A stretch of 64,000 bases of DNA from Copromyces sp. CBS 386.78 (Eukaryota; Ascomycota; Sordariomycetes; Sordariales; Sordariaceae). Both the position numbers and the translations under genes were made by a program. The stretch is taken from the NCBI GenBank assembly GCA_030685235.1, contig MU839134.1, forward strand, positions 124,001-188,000. Direction: 5' to 3'. The notes beneath the pieces were generated by a model. The model was given only the letters and a program-made list of their open reading frames with translations, did no database searches and was not told the origin of the DNA. Shown here in pieces: positions 45,477 through 56,800 of the stretch (positions within the stretch are counted from its first letter, which is position 1; every line of letters begins with the position of its first letter).

Positions 45477-46037
45477 TTGATGGAGTTCCTCCGCCTCCGG
45501 GAGAAGGAGCGCAAGAAGGAACCGATCGAGGCGTTCCCTACCATCATTGCACTCCCATCCAGTTTGGTAGGCCAGACATTCACTGAGCTGAGCCAGACGT
45601 TCCGCGACCTCGACTTTTGGTGTTGGTACGAGAATCCCAGCCAGATTCCCCGCGAGGATCCTCGTTTTGCCAAAACGCTTGTCCAGGAGACGTTCGATTG
45701 TCTTATACGGGGTTGCATCCAAAACCGGCACAAGGCCGATACCGCGAAGACTGTGATCATTGCCGCGCACACAACGCTAACAAAGCGGTGGGCGGATCGG
45801 TTCCAAGTAATTGAGGTTCCGCGCGGACAGCTCCCTAGCAACTTCGACGAACACATCCAAAGAATGAAGGAGTACGAGCAAGAACGGAAGGCGATGAAGC
45901 AGCGACAGAAGCGCCCACCCCACGCTCTCGGTCTAACATCTGCTGCAGCTCAAACACATCAACTGCAGAGGGAAGAGGTACGCTCCAGACCATATCTCTT
46001 GCAAGCGTTAGCGCATACCTGTACTCAATGGTGGTAA
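45477..46037 (+). CDS. Unknown gene fragment with Arg/Lys-rich tail
   Basis: Open frame of 186 codons. The coding-like part runs to about 45,915 and includes LPSSLVGQTFTELSQTF, FWCWYENPSQIPREDPRF and TLTKRWADRFQVIEVPRG, followed by a charged helix (HIQRMKEYEQERKAMKQRQK). The last 40 codons overlap the minus-strand X-like pseudogene and are probably not real. Copy 1 of its internal 75-bp repeat differs only at synonymous sites, which argues that this frame was under selection. No known domain. Start uncertain; it may be the 3' end of a larger gene that was cut during rearrangement. Confidence 0.45.
   Translation: MMEFLRLREKERKKEPIEAFPTIIALPSSLVGQTFTELSQTFRDLDFWCWYENPSQIPREDPRFAKTLVQETFDCLIRGCIQNRHKADTAKTVIIAAHTTLTKRWADRFQVIEVPRGQLPSNFDEHIQRMKEYEQERKAMKQRQKRPPHALGLTSAAAQTHQLQREEVRSRPYLLQALAHTCTQWW
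45549..45622 (+). repeat. 75-bp coding direct repeat, copy 2
   Basis: Second copy, 197 bp after the first, inside the open frame at 45,477-46,037. Confidence 0.7.
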
Positions 46038-46600
46038 TCCGCCCACCAGCCCCTTTCGCGTCCTTCAAGCTTTCGTCAGCTAATCTCTTTGCAGGCAGAA
46101 CAAAGTAGTTAATAATAAATCGGTCCCTAGAACCTAGCGCGCTCAATCTCTCCTCGTCTCTCATGCGCTTGGTAATCCTGCGCCTTTTCTCAGGTGCCTT
46201 CGGGGTCTTGGCCAGTAGTCTTCGTGACTTAGGCGTTCTGGGGGTGGCTACTAGTATCTTTAGCGTCTTGAGCGTGCTGGTTGGGCGGGGATCCGCTCCT
46301 TCGTCCCCATTGGAGGCAGTGTCGTCTTGAACGCGAAGCGTGAAGCTCAGGGGCTCTCCCTTTCCCCAGTTGGGCAGGTCGCAAAAGGCGTCCTGCTCTC
46401 CCCATTCCTCATCTGGGATCCTGAACTTTCCACTTTTGCCAGGCATCTCAGGACCATGAGGAGATTTGCTCCATACGGCATTAGGCCAGGCAAACTTCCC
46501 ATGATACGCCTGCGTGCACTGGTAAATGTCGTTTCGCTCCTTTGGGCTAAGCGCCGCAGGCGGCAGAGGGAGTCTTCCGGTGTGCCTTCCTCCCTAGACT
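45930..46600 (-). pseudogene. Un-RIPed relative of the repeat X gene (C-terminal part)
   Basis: Minus-strand frame with SPKERNDIYQCTQAYHGKF upstream of the first Met (46,446), then FRIPDEEWGEQDAF, SRDRFIINYF, LADESLKDAKGAGGRITT and LARDMVWSVPLP. The left flank frame at 5,230-5,840 and the right flank minus frame at 59,900-60,560 encode the same order of segments (SKDRFIINYF, LADESLKDIKGANRRITT, FARDIV). A TAG at about 46,592 and lack of the upstream 600 codons show it is a truncated copy. It keeps normal GC content, so it either escaped RIP or arrived later. Confidence 0.65.
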
Positions 46601-46815
46601 CTTCCTCGATTCTTCCGATTCGTCAGATACAGATTCCGCTTGGATGAATGGTCAAAGAGACGATTATCGGCGGTTCGGGTGGTCCCGAGAACTCTTGACC
46701 TTCGAGGTCAATCGGGGCACCTTTGGTTGCTCAGGAGTTAAGATCCCGGTTCGCAGGGTATTTACCATCTGCTTAAGCCTGGCACTGACCCACCAGATGG
46801 GACAGGGCCGATGCT

Positions 46816-47457
46816 TTACAGAGACAACCCGATACTTGTGCCAATTTCGGCAACCCAGGTACCCCCAGCGGACTGCTTGAAGGTGAGGTCGCGCTGAACC
46901 TGATCATTTGTCAGGGTGTGAACGGAAGCGAAAGTAAACGTGCGGTCTAACTTACGGGCATGGCGGCCATCTTCTTCGCGTTGCCTGAGATTGACACGCC
47001 ATTGTACTTGACGTTGAACCAGTTAATGAAGTCCTGTCCATTGATGGTAAGGCCCGCAAGCATTGTGGTCGGCGTCTGCTTGGCCAGCGCCTCGATACGG
47101 TCAAAGGCATGTCGTCCAGAAAGTCCTTCAGTGGGTGGCGGCGCGAGATTTTGTAGGTTCTTGATGGTGGCGCTGTTTGAGATCTCTTGGTGTACGCGTG
47201 CGCGGGTTTCCTCCTATGATTCCCGGGTGTCATGCGTTAACTGCACGGAGAAAGAGTACCTCTAGGAGAGATAGAAACGGTCAAAGATAAGGTACGGTAG
47301 AGTCCATTTTCGTCCCATATCTCAATTCGTTCCTTGTATGATCTCTCCCAGTTCGGACGAACTTGGCCCTCGGAAAACGCAATGTAAAATACAGAAATCG
47401 TCCTGTCTATTGAGATAATTCCGGTCGACTGAGGTAATATTACCTCGTCTATGGAGT
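46816..47457 (-). pseudogene. Fragment of a multi-exon gene, unknown product
   Basis: Three pieces read in frame on the minus strand: 47,457 to about 47,259 (includes ISIDRTISVFYIAFSEGQ and WERSYKERIEIWDENGLYR); 47,213-46,956 (includes LSGRHAFDRIEALAKQ and LAGLTINGQDFINWFNVKY); 46,899-46,816 (ends GGTWVAEIGTSIGLSL). The second intron is clear: GTAAGT, branch CTGACA, acceptor TCAG, 56 bp, phase 0. The first junction is uncertain; a 46-bp intron ending in TAG at 47,214, or an in-frame TAG in place of CAG, would both fit. No start codon is found upstream. Not recognised as a known family. Confidence 0.45.
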
Positions 47458-47580
47458 TTGGATGATGTCCGTGAAGGAACCGCCATCTAGCATCCGCCGT
47501 CCCCCTACACCCTCCCCAATACCCACACGTGAACGAAATAAATTATCTCGTCGTCTAGCAGGAGCCACATTAGATGGGAA

Positions 47581-47802
47581 ATGGGCGGCTACTGGAAGAA
47601 GTACAATTGGATCAGCGACGAAGCCTGGATGGAGAAGATTATGGTGAGACAGTGGATGAGAGCCGTCTGCAACGTCCTCCAGGCCGAGCAATGGAGAGGG
47701 AGCCGGATGGACGCAGCTGCGAAGCAGCAGATCTACCGCTACATCCAAGACCACTACAGTCTGAGGGTCGACCCCAACGGGCCAACGTTACTAACTGGTT
47801 GA
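47581..47802 (+). CDS. Possible exon, unknown protein
   Basis: ATG frame of 73 codons rich in Trp, Lys and Arg (MGGYWKKYNWISDEAWMEK, KQQIYRYIQDHY). A perfect TACTAAC branch sequence at about 47,789 followed by TTGAATAG suggests an intron near its end, but I found no convincing donor. The opposite strand is also open. Low confidence. Confidence 0.3.
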   Translation: MGGYWKKYNWISDEAWMEKIMVRQWMRAVCNVLQAEQWRGSRMDAAAKQQIYRYIQDHYSLRVDPNGPTLLTG

Positions 47803-48579
47803 ATAGTAGATCCATAAACTCGTCCCGAATCTCGTCCCGAATCTCAACCTAGGTAGAGAATATGGGCGTCCCTGACCGGGCCGGAGAGTACTTCGGACAT
47901 TGGCCGGATATGAGGCAGCGAAGCACTTGATGGCCCACGAGTTCAACAGATACTCGGGCGTTCCTTACAGCACTAGCGAGTGCTCCGATAGGTGCCCCGA
48001 AGGACGGTGCTTCCAAAACGGCGATGCGAAACGTCTCATCCAACGGTTCGCGACTTGTGCCATCGGGGATTCCAAGCTCGAAGGGAAACGGCGCATCGTA
48101 AAGGCGTCTGAGCTGATCACCGGCAACAAGTAGAAGCTCGATATTAAGTTGGAAGAAAAGGAGAGCCACCAAATCGGACGCTACCATGTACTTTGCCGTG
48201 ATTCGTCTCACTCAAACGTTTCGGGACCAGTACAAGGCGCATTGGGAGCACCTGATCAAGGACGGAGCAGTCTCCCTCCAGCTTGGAGGCATTGACGGTC
48301 CTCTTCTCAAAGGCAGGATCATGGAGCGCCCGGAGACCCTACCGGCCCTCGTGGACAAGCATGCCTTTGCAAAGCACATCAGGGTTCCGTGGACAAGGAC
48401 GCCTTTGCGAAGCAATTTCTGCTCGACATTGTCGTCAAGGTGCCAGTAAAAGACGAATACCGAGGTCTCTTGAAGACTTTCGAGGACTTTACCGGAATTA
48501 GCACTTTCTTTACCTTGGACGGATCCCCTCCTTTCCAGAAAACCTCCACAGATGTTGATTTGCCGCTAAATACCGCGGT
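47803..48579 (+). other. Coding-like fragments in shifting frames
   Basis: Open pieces such as AAKHLMAHEFNRYSGVPYS (about 47,915) and QTFRDQYKAHWEHLIKDG (about 48,217) sit in different frames with no signals linking them. A near repeat (ACAAGCATGCCTTTGC.AAGCA / ACAAGGACGCCTTTGC.AAGCA) occurs at about 48,355 and 48,393. Probably a decayed gene. Confidence 0.3.
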
Positions 48580-48846
48580 CTAGACGCCGAGTTTGGCTTT
48601 GCAAGGAGTATTTGCAGCGGGGTCCTTATCTATGGCTTGCTGGTATATAGGAGTGCTGATCTTACAGCCATGTTTGATGCTGCCCATGCCGGGATCGGGA
48701 TCCGCGCTATAATGGTTAGGCATGTTGGTCTTGATCCTGTAGATAATAGGGCGGGAGCCGCGGTTCCTAATTGTCAGGATTTGCTCAGCCACCTCGGTAA
48801 ATGGCCTGCCAAACCCGAGCTCGGGAGGTTCGATCTCTGCCGACAT
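48580..48846 (-). pseudogene. Truncated VAP/Scs2-like MSP domain
   Basis: Minus-strand frame of 88 residues starting MSAEIEPPELGFGRPF, the typical start of fungal VAP (Scs2) proteins, followed by IYRIKTNMPNHY and a region equivalent to the AMKADPP...AKC segment (here QQAIDKDPAANTPCKAK). VAP proteins anchor FFAT-motif partners to the ER through this MSP domain and normally continue with a coiled coil and a C-terminal membrane anchor, both missing here: a stop follows LGV. The KVKTTxPxxY core that binds FFAT motifs is altered (RIKTNMPNHY). Probably a fragment of a duplicated host gene. Confidence 0.65.
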
Positions 48847-48992
48847 GTTGCTGGGTTTTTGAGTTTTCGGTGTGGTGCTGATCTGATCGTCTGTGGTTTG
48901 AAGGTCATGATGCCTTGTTCAGTAGGGGGTGCGAGTGTCGTACGAATCATACCTCTAGCCATCGGAATCATCGTCAAGCCCTCAAGGACTAG

Positions 48993-49283
48993 GTGGCTGA
49001 GCTCTCTGAGCTCAAGGGGAAGATGGCAGCTCTCGAGAAAGGCATGGGGTCGGTGGAGTGGGCCGCTGATCCCGCGATGCACAGAAGTTTCGACAAGCTG
49101 GTCGACTGGTACAATGCTTAAAGGGAGCAACAGCGCAAGGAGAAGGCCGCCGCCGAAGGCCCCGCCGAGAGCGAGGAGGAGGTCCTCGCCGACCAAAACA
49201 AGCGCCGCAAGAAGAACAGTGGTGGTGCCGCTCCCAAGAAGTCGAAGAAGACCTCGGGCCCTTCTGACGGCCTTGCGCAGTAG
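48993..49283 (+). pseudogene. Lys/Glu-rich C-terminal fragment with one stop
   Basis: Frame reads VAELSELKGKMAALEKGMGS, then a segment ending DKLVDWYNA, a TAA at 49,119-49,121 where CAA would fit, then REQQRKEKAAAEG, NKRRKKN and PKKSKKTSGPSDG before TAG. Coiled coil followed by a basic tail. No upstream part is found. The single C-to-T stop in otherwise sound coding sequence suggests recent loss. Confidence 0.45.
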
Positions 49284-50315
49284 GATGCCGACCGTCTCCC
49301 TCTCGGAGTCTGTCCGTCAGACGGTCACTGGGGGCTTCTGAATCGTGGTCGGTAGCGTCAGCAATCGGTATGGTCGCGGGCGACAGTGGCCTTGCCCTGT
49401 TTCGTTGACTGAGAGGACCAGAATTGTCCTATAGCTCTGCTACCTCGGAGGCCAGGAAAGCGGCTGACCGACGCTCTTCTCGTAACTGAACTGTGAGCTG
49501 CATGACCTGGGAGGCCAGAGAAGTAGCTGATTGGCGTTATTCTTGGAGTTGATCTTCCAGTTGAGCGACCTGAGAAGTCAGAGAGGAGGGGGACCGATGT
49601 GAAGGGGCCGGCGGTGATTCATCGTTCCCATCGGGTACAATCACTGTGGAGCGTGACTGCTCGAGTGGTGATCCGTGGCGCTTGTTATGCGTCGACATTG
49701 TTGTCAGCGGAATGGTCAAACGTGGAGGTTGAGAATAACGCCCCTCGGCAGCCAGCCCTTGGCGCAGCGCAGAACAAGGCTTGTTATGTGATTGTTGACT
49801 CGCGAGACTCGGTGGAGGAAATGGCCGAGGTCATGCGGTGAGTAGTTGTTCTTTGTCCTTCGTCGTCGGCTCTCCTCCTTGCGGGCAAGATAAGTGTCGT
49901 TCCCTGCATATTTCTCCTGCTCACATATCCTCGGCTAGGGACGTTGGTCCGAGCTTGTAACACAATCGGATCGATATGTTGGATTGTTGAATTTGGACGG
50001 CTTCATCCAAAAACGGGTGTCGAAGGGATTTCGAGCGAGGTCGAGAGAGCGAAGAGTGACTACAGAAGATCGGTTAGACAATTGAATAGAGCTTGGGGGG
50101 CGGAGTAACAGTGGGGCATCTGCAGGTGCCAACCTGGAACAGCGGGGATCTTACAGTGGAAATTGTGACTAACTGTTAGTGCAATAGGACCTGGACCAGC
50201 ACAGACACTCATGGGTCTTTAACAGACTTTCACCCTAGCCTAACCTACAACCTGACCAACCAAATGCGGTTAGGTAGATCTGCGAGCTGCTTCTCGTCTT
50301 GACTAACACAACCTG
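49284..50315. other. GC-normal stretch without a supportable gene
   Basis: An approximate repeat of GAGGCCAG(G/A)(G/A)AAG.(G/A)GCTGA occurs at 49,447-49,470 and 49,510-49,533. Nothing else is seen up to the Copia LTR end. Confidence 0.4.
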
Positions 50316-50485
50316 TGATAATATGGGTCTGAAAGTAGGGGGTTCAACGTGGCTATATTCTATATGTTCTGTTGTGCTGATCTATACCTGGCTCGATATC
50401 TGGTATTTAGTATAAATCCCGCAGCTGATCCGCTCCTCCGAAATCCTATAATTGTGTACGTGTATATCCCTTGCCGTCTAATATA
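50316..50485 (-). repeat. Copia 3' LTR at the right island border
   Basis: On the plus strand it begins TGATAATATGGG exactly at the change of base composition and ends at CTAATATA, followed by the complement of a purine tract (CCCCTTT). 170 bp against 166 bp on the left. Confidence 0.7.
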
Positions 50486-53400
50486 CCCCTTTAAATCTAG
50501 CGTACAAACCGCATTAGATCTACCTAGAAATGCCTTAAAATCCTTTTAAAATTGGCTAAAAATAATATTATTCCTAAATGTAATCCTTAATTATTCTTCT
50601 TTATTACGGTAATTTTCAAATTATTATTCGTAAGAGCTATTAATAAATATATTCGCCGTTTCGTTGCCTGTATCCTCCTTACTAGAGTCTTCTATACCTT
50701 TAGAGCACCTTATAATAATATTTCCGTTATTAAACTCCCGTAATTAAATTGGTGGCCGCTATAATTCTACGAGTCCTAATTATTCTAACGAAATTAGATA
50801 AGCTATGGGAGGTAGGCTCTTCGTAAATTTATTAACTATTTACTCTTTAATTAGTACGTATATTATATTAATTAATTTCTTCTCTTATATTTATTTTAAC
50901 TAATATTTATATACGTTTATATATTTGAGTTTTATAACGAATTATATTCCTTCTTTTATAATAAAACGGATTATTTATTTATTATTGTACCTTATAAAGG
51001 TCCCTTCCTAATTTGGGAAACCTAATATAAATTTATTAAATAGACGGCGGGCGTAAATTACTTCCTTAATATTTTAATTTAAAAATAGTAGTTCAACCTC
51101 TATTAATAAAGTTATAATAGTATTTTATTTATTAGTACGCTAATCGATAATACTATTTAGTAATTATATTATAAATATTTATAAATTTTTATAATTAAAG
51201 GAATTATTTATAAATAAAGAATTAATTATAACGTAGAAGTTTTAGCGGTCTTTACTATTTAATTAAAGGGCGAAATCATAAGTTGTAAGAAAATAGAAGA
51301 TTATCCAATTTACTATTATATAATAAATAGAATTGGGGTTAAAATTAAATTAAACGAATTTAGAGACCGAGAAGGCGACGTTTAATTGTAATATAATGGC
51401 AATATAGAGGATAGAGCCAATTTTCACTTAATATATAATAATTTCGTATAATATAATATTGTTTTAATAAGGGAGTAATTCCTCTTTAGCTATTAGGGTT
51501 GTATATAACTTCTTAATTCGTTTTACTTTATCGGCGATCTTCTAAATATATTTATATTAAGAGAGTTAAATTAGCTTTTTTTCGCAGTTTCGAATAATTT
51601 CGATATTTAAGAACTATTTTAGCGGATTTCCGTTAATTAATTAATATTTCTTCTTTATGATAATTACCACCCCTTTAGTAGTACCGATCTCCTAATCCTT
51701 ATATTTATAAATAATAATAATATTGTTAATATAAAAGAATAAGAAAATATTATTCTTAACGAGGATATTAGGTTTTATAAGGAGAAGATTTATATTTGTA
51801 GTAATTAGGGTTCTAGTAAATTCTTATTATTAGAAGAGAAGAGATTTCTATAAATTATATAGCGCTCGTAATAGCCGGAATACCTAGCCTTTCCTTATAT
51901 AATTAAGGGGAGGTCTTATATATATTAATTTATTAAATAATATATTTATAAATACGTTCTTTATATTGTATTAAGTTAAATCGAAGTTAAAGTAAGCCGT
52001 TATTGCCATTAAAATATGGAACGATTTAATTACTAAAGTTGTTATATACGTTTTTCGTACGTTATTTTTAAACTATTAATTTCTACGTATAATTAAATAT
52101 ATTTTATATTTGAGGAAACGGCTATTTTAATTAAATTTATAAATATATATTTATATTAAGCCGAATATTTCGTTATTTTTAGGTTCTTCGGCGTTAACCT
52201 ATTTTTAAAATTTGAAATTCTTATATTTATTTAGGTATTCCTTTTTTATTTCCTTAAAGAGTTCTTTAAAGGAATAAAAGTTGAATTATTTATAGTTGTT
52301 AGGAAGGGGTGGAAAATTAGGCCGATAGAGGGTTTTTAATGTACTTTTTACTTTATAGTAATATATAGATTCCTTCGTTATTTTTAATTTAAAGTTATAG
52401 CTGGGGTCGATTTCGATCCCCTTTTTTCTTATTTTTTCTAAGAAAATTTAATTTATAATTTTATTTCTTTAAGTATTTATTAATTTACTCCCTCGTACGG
52501 ATATAAAGGATGCGGCCTATATAAGGTATTAATTTATAGTTAACTATAAATCTTTATTAGATTAAGAGAGGTCGGTTATTAAGAATACGGCTAGGCTTTT
52601 AAGAGGGGTTGGAAGATACCCTTCTTCTTTATCCTTTAAATTTAAAATTATATTCTAAAAATCTAATAACTTTTATATTAGTAGTATTAGCGGGGGTTCC
52701 TCTAAAAACCCTTATGGGTTCTCTAAACCTGTTTATAAATTTCGTATCCTAAATTCTTCCTCTTCCTTTAATATATTCAATTCGTTTAAAAAACTTTAGG
52801 CAACGGGGCTAAGAACTCCTTCTTTAATAGTATTAAATTAAAGGAGATCTATTTGTACGGTATTTATTTAATAGAGATTTTTTAATTATATAGCTAATTT
52901 TTTAAGGGAAATATTAAGGGTATTATAAATTTCTTTAACGTTATTAAACAATATTTCGTCTTTATTAAATACGACGTTTCGTATAATGATAATAGTATTC
53001 GTATATAAATTCTAGATCTAATAAATATTAATTAATTAATACTTTATTAAATACTTAATTTATATATAGTCTTTAAATTTTATAATTTTATTCTATTCTT
53101 TTATTATTTTTATAGAGAAGGCGAAGGCTTTATAACTATAGACTTTAAGGTATATAATAGTTAAGGACGGATCTACTAGTAGAACGATATTATTTTTAAA
53201 TTGATAAAACGTTTTAAATCTTTCTTTAGGGGATTTCTAATAATATTTAGCTTTAGGAGTTAGGTTATATAAATATGTAATTACTCTAGTAATTTCTAGC
53301 TATAGTTTATAGGGTAAATTCGCACCCGAATATATTATTACCGCCTTAGTTTTGATTATACCCCTTAAACGCTCTACGTCGCCGTTTTAAATTTGCGTAT

Positions 53401-54760
53401 AAAGTATTAAAGGTTCGATATTAATTCTTTTATTAGAAAATTAGGCGGTAATTTTCTTGCTATTCGTTATTTCGTTATTATATTCGACGATACGAAGTAT
53501 TATTTAGTATTTCGTTTATAAATTTATAAATAAGGATTCTAAATAGGCGATAATAGAATTTACTTTTCGGTTATTCAAATAATATATTTAAATAAATTTA
53601 GACTATCGATTTATAATTACTATTAAATTCGAATACTCTATATTACCGAATTTTACTTTTTTATATAAAAAGAAATTGATAGCGAAATATAACCCGGGTC
53701 CTTCGAAATAATTCCAAACCTCCTTACGTACTTAGCGTTTTAATTTGGCCTTTATATATAAATTGTAGTAGATTAAATTTAATCCTTTTAACCGAACGTT
53801 ATATATTTATTCGGTAAATTTAATAAAGGTATTAGGGTTAGGGTGGTTAAGCCGAAGGTATTAGCGGAGAAGATCTCCCTTTTGGGACTTCTATTTAAAA
53901 TAGTTAGAATATTGTATAGTAAAAAAGGATTCGTTAAAATTATTATTCTATAAGGGGATATACTCTAATATAAACTAATTATAATAAGAGTAAATATTGC
54001 AAATTAGGGAGTTTATAAGGCTAGAATGTAAGTAACTATTTTTGTAGTTTTAGAAGATCTATTCCTCTTCGAATTTTTTTAAAGAAATGAAATTATAAGT
54101 TATATTTAGTATTAATACGATATTAGTAAAATATAAATTACGACCCCTTTTATTATTTTAAACTATTAGTATAATATTATTATATCTTTCGATAAATATA
54201 CGTTTATCCTTAGCCTATATATAATTACCGGGGTTTATAAGATTTAAATCGTCGAATCGGTTAACCTTATTAAAAATATAGATTGTTATACCTAAATTAA
54301 GGATTATTAAATCTTTTAATAGGTATATAATATTGCGGTAATTTATAGTAAGTATTGAAAAATTATTTTTATTAATTCGGCGACTAAATTAATTCTTGTT
54401 ATCTTTATTCGTTTATTTAAAGCGGTTAATAGCCTCTTTAAAGTATTTATCCTTCTTTAAATTTACTTCTACCCGTTTCCGGATAGTAGGGGATTCGACC
54501 TAACTATCGAAAGTTATTTATAATTTTATATAATAGTATTATTCTAATTTATAGCTGTAAAACTTATAAAACTTATACGGTAGTCAGGGTTTCTTTAACG
54601 AAGGTAGGGACGAAGAAAAGGTAATAAAAATATATTTATTCTTATTATTAATATTCCTTTTAAGAGCGGATCTCATATTATTAATTTTTACTACCTTTCC
54701 CCGTCCTTTTACCCCCGGGCTAAATTATTTATTGTTATTAGAAGCGTCCTCTTTAACGGG
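50316..54760 (-). mobile_element. Ty1/Copia element, RIP-degraded (right border of island)
   Basis: Minus-strand counterpart of the left Copia copy (20,049-22,534 matches 50,316-52,814), but here the element continues into integrase. At about 53,330-53,440 the minus strand encodes the Copia integrase block, with AIIYSGANLPYKLWLE-like and YLYNLTPKAKYYW-like segments. Reverse transcriptase reads FFYINNIII at about 51,705-51,735. The outer end is not defined; I lose the frame near 54,760 and see no second LTR. Confidence 0.8.
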
Positions 54761-56800
54761 TTTATTATTTAATATAGCTACGAACGCTATACCTTTAAGT
54801 AAGAGGGTGCAACCTTTTCCTTAAATAGCGTTCGTATTAGGATAGTAGAGGTAGGTAGGTTGAAGTGACTACGAATAGGGCAAGCACGTAGGGAAGCTAA
54901 ATTAAGGGGGAGAGTAAGAGATGAATTGAAACCTAATTTCTCTACTCCGGAACTAATAAAAGCAACTATTTATAATATTACTCCTTTAATCTTATAGTAG
55001 TTAAGGCCGGAGTAGTATTACCGTTATCCGACGCCACAATACGGCGCTAGCTAAAATAATTTACTACCTTCCAATATTTCGCCCCGAACTTTTACGAGGC
55101 TAACTAACTAATAAGTCCTTAGCAACCTAATACGAATCCCCCCCTTATAGGGTTCTATCCTAAAAACCTCTATACCTAGGCCCCTAATCTAGCGATCCTT
55201 TTTCCGTAGCCGAATCTTCCGCCTATAATCCGTCTTCTTCTATACCCGAAGTAGTTTATCGCCGAAATTATCGGCCGGCGCTTATAGCTATACCGGTCTT
55301 TTTCTACCCCTAAACGCCGTACCTTCCTCTTTGCCGTAATATTACTACCTTTAATCTTAAGAATTTACCCTTTATTAGTCCTTTTTCTTCTTATCCCACT
55401 TATTTATCTTATTTTTGACCCGCCCTTTTAACCTACTTCTTAATTTCTATTATTTTATCTCCTTCTCCCCGTTTCCTTATCTTTTACCGCCGTCTAATCC
55501 CTTTCGTCTTAGCCTTTAGCCTTACTCTCTATCCGCCTTTTTATTTTATTTTCTACCCCCTATTATCTTATTTTCCCGTCCTTATTTCTTATATACCCTT
55601 TTAGTTATTTAATTTTATTTTTACCCCTATTTCAAATTCCTTTAGCCGTACCCTCTTAATTCTTCTATAAGAACTTATCTTCCCTCCCCTTCTTCTTCCC
55701 CTCTTCTCTTTTCCTTTCTACGCATATTATTAATTAATATATTATTATTAATAATATAATTACCCTCTTTACTACCTACCAATAACTTCTTCGTATTTAC
55801 CAATTCGCTACTCTTTATATTGATATTAAATAAATCTTCCCCTTTATTTATCCTATTAATCCTATTTTTACTTTTTATTTAATAATATTTATAAAGCCCC
55901 TTACGCTTAATTTACTTAAAATACTATAAACGCTATAGTAGTCCTACCCTTCGGTACCCCTATTACTATTATAATAAAAATAATAGCTAAATATATTTAT
56001 ATCCTAATTTATAAATCCCTTTTCTTCCTTCTCAATCTTCTAATTTTTAATTCCAATTTTCTTTTTCTTTTACCTTCTTAACCGACTACCCTATATAATA
56101 TTCGAATTATTATTAAACCGGTATTAATAATCGCTTTTATAATTTCCCTCCCGTACTTTACGATTTAATCTATATTTTTTAAAAATCGGCGTATATTATT
56201 ATCGAATTCGGGGCGGTTATTCCTACCGGTATTATAATTACCGAAATCCTTTACCAATACGCCGCCGAATTTTATACTAATATTTACGCCCTTTATAAAT
56301 AGCTTTATATTTTCTTTTAAGAATTTAACGAACTAATTAATTATAAAATAATTTAATATATTTAGTATAAGTTCCGTAATATTAACCCTAATTAAATAGC
56401 CCCTTAAGTAGTAAATACTTTCGATCTTAATTTCCCTGGTATTACCCTTATTATTAACCCCACCTTTATTACTAATATATTTAAATTCCTTATAGTTATT
56501 ACGCTTACGCCTACCTTTAATAATATCCTTTAATCGGTATTAACTATTTACGTAAACGTTTAACGTTTATTACCTTTAATTACTTCCCCCTAACCCTATA
56601 TTAGCAATACCTTGGTCTTTATTAATACTTTTACAGTTAGAAATTATAATATTATTACTATTAAACCGATAGCGGTCGATAATTATAGAAAGATTTGAAT
56701 ATAAAAATTGTTAATAAGCGTAACGATTATGCGTAGGAATATAATTTTTAAAATAATAGGTTCGATTCCTATATCGATATTCGTACTATTAATTCTTCTT
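54760..56800. other. AT-rich unassigned stretch
   Basis: A less damaged part at 54,840-55,100 and pyrimidine-rich sequence at 55,150-55,720 look like the start of another retroelement on the plus strand. A possible polymerase III B box (GGTTCGATTCC with flanking ATAGG/CCTAT arms) lies at about 56,757-56,773. No gene supported. Confidence 0.35.
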
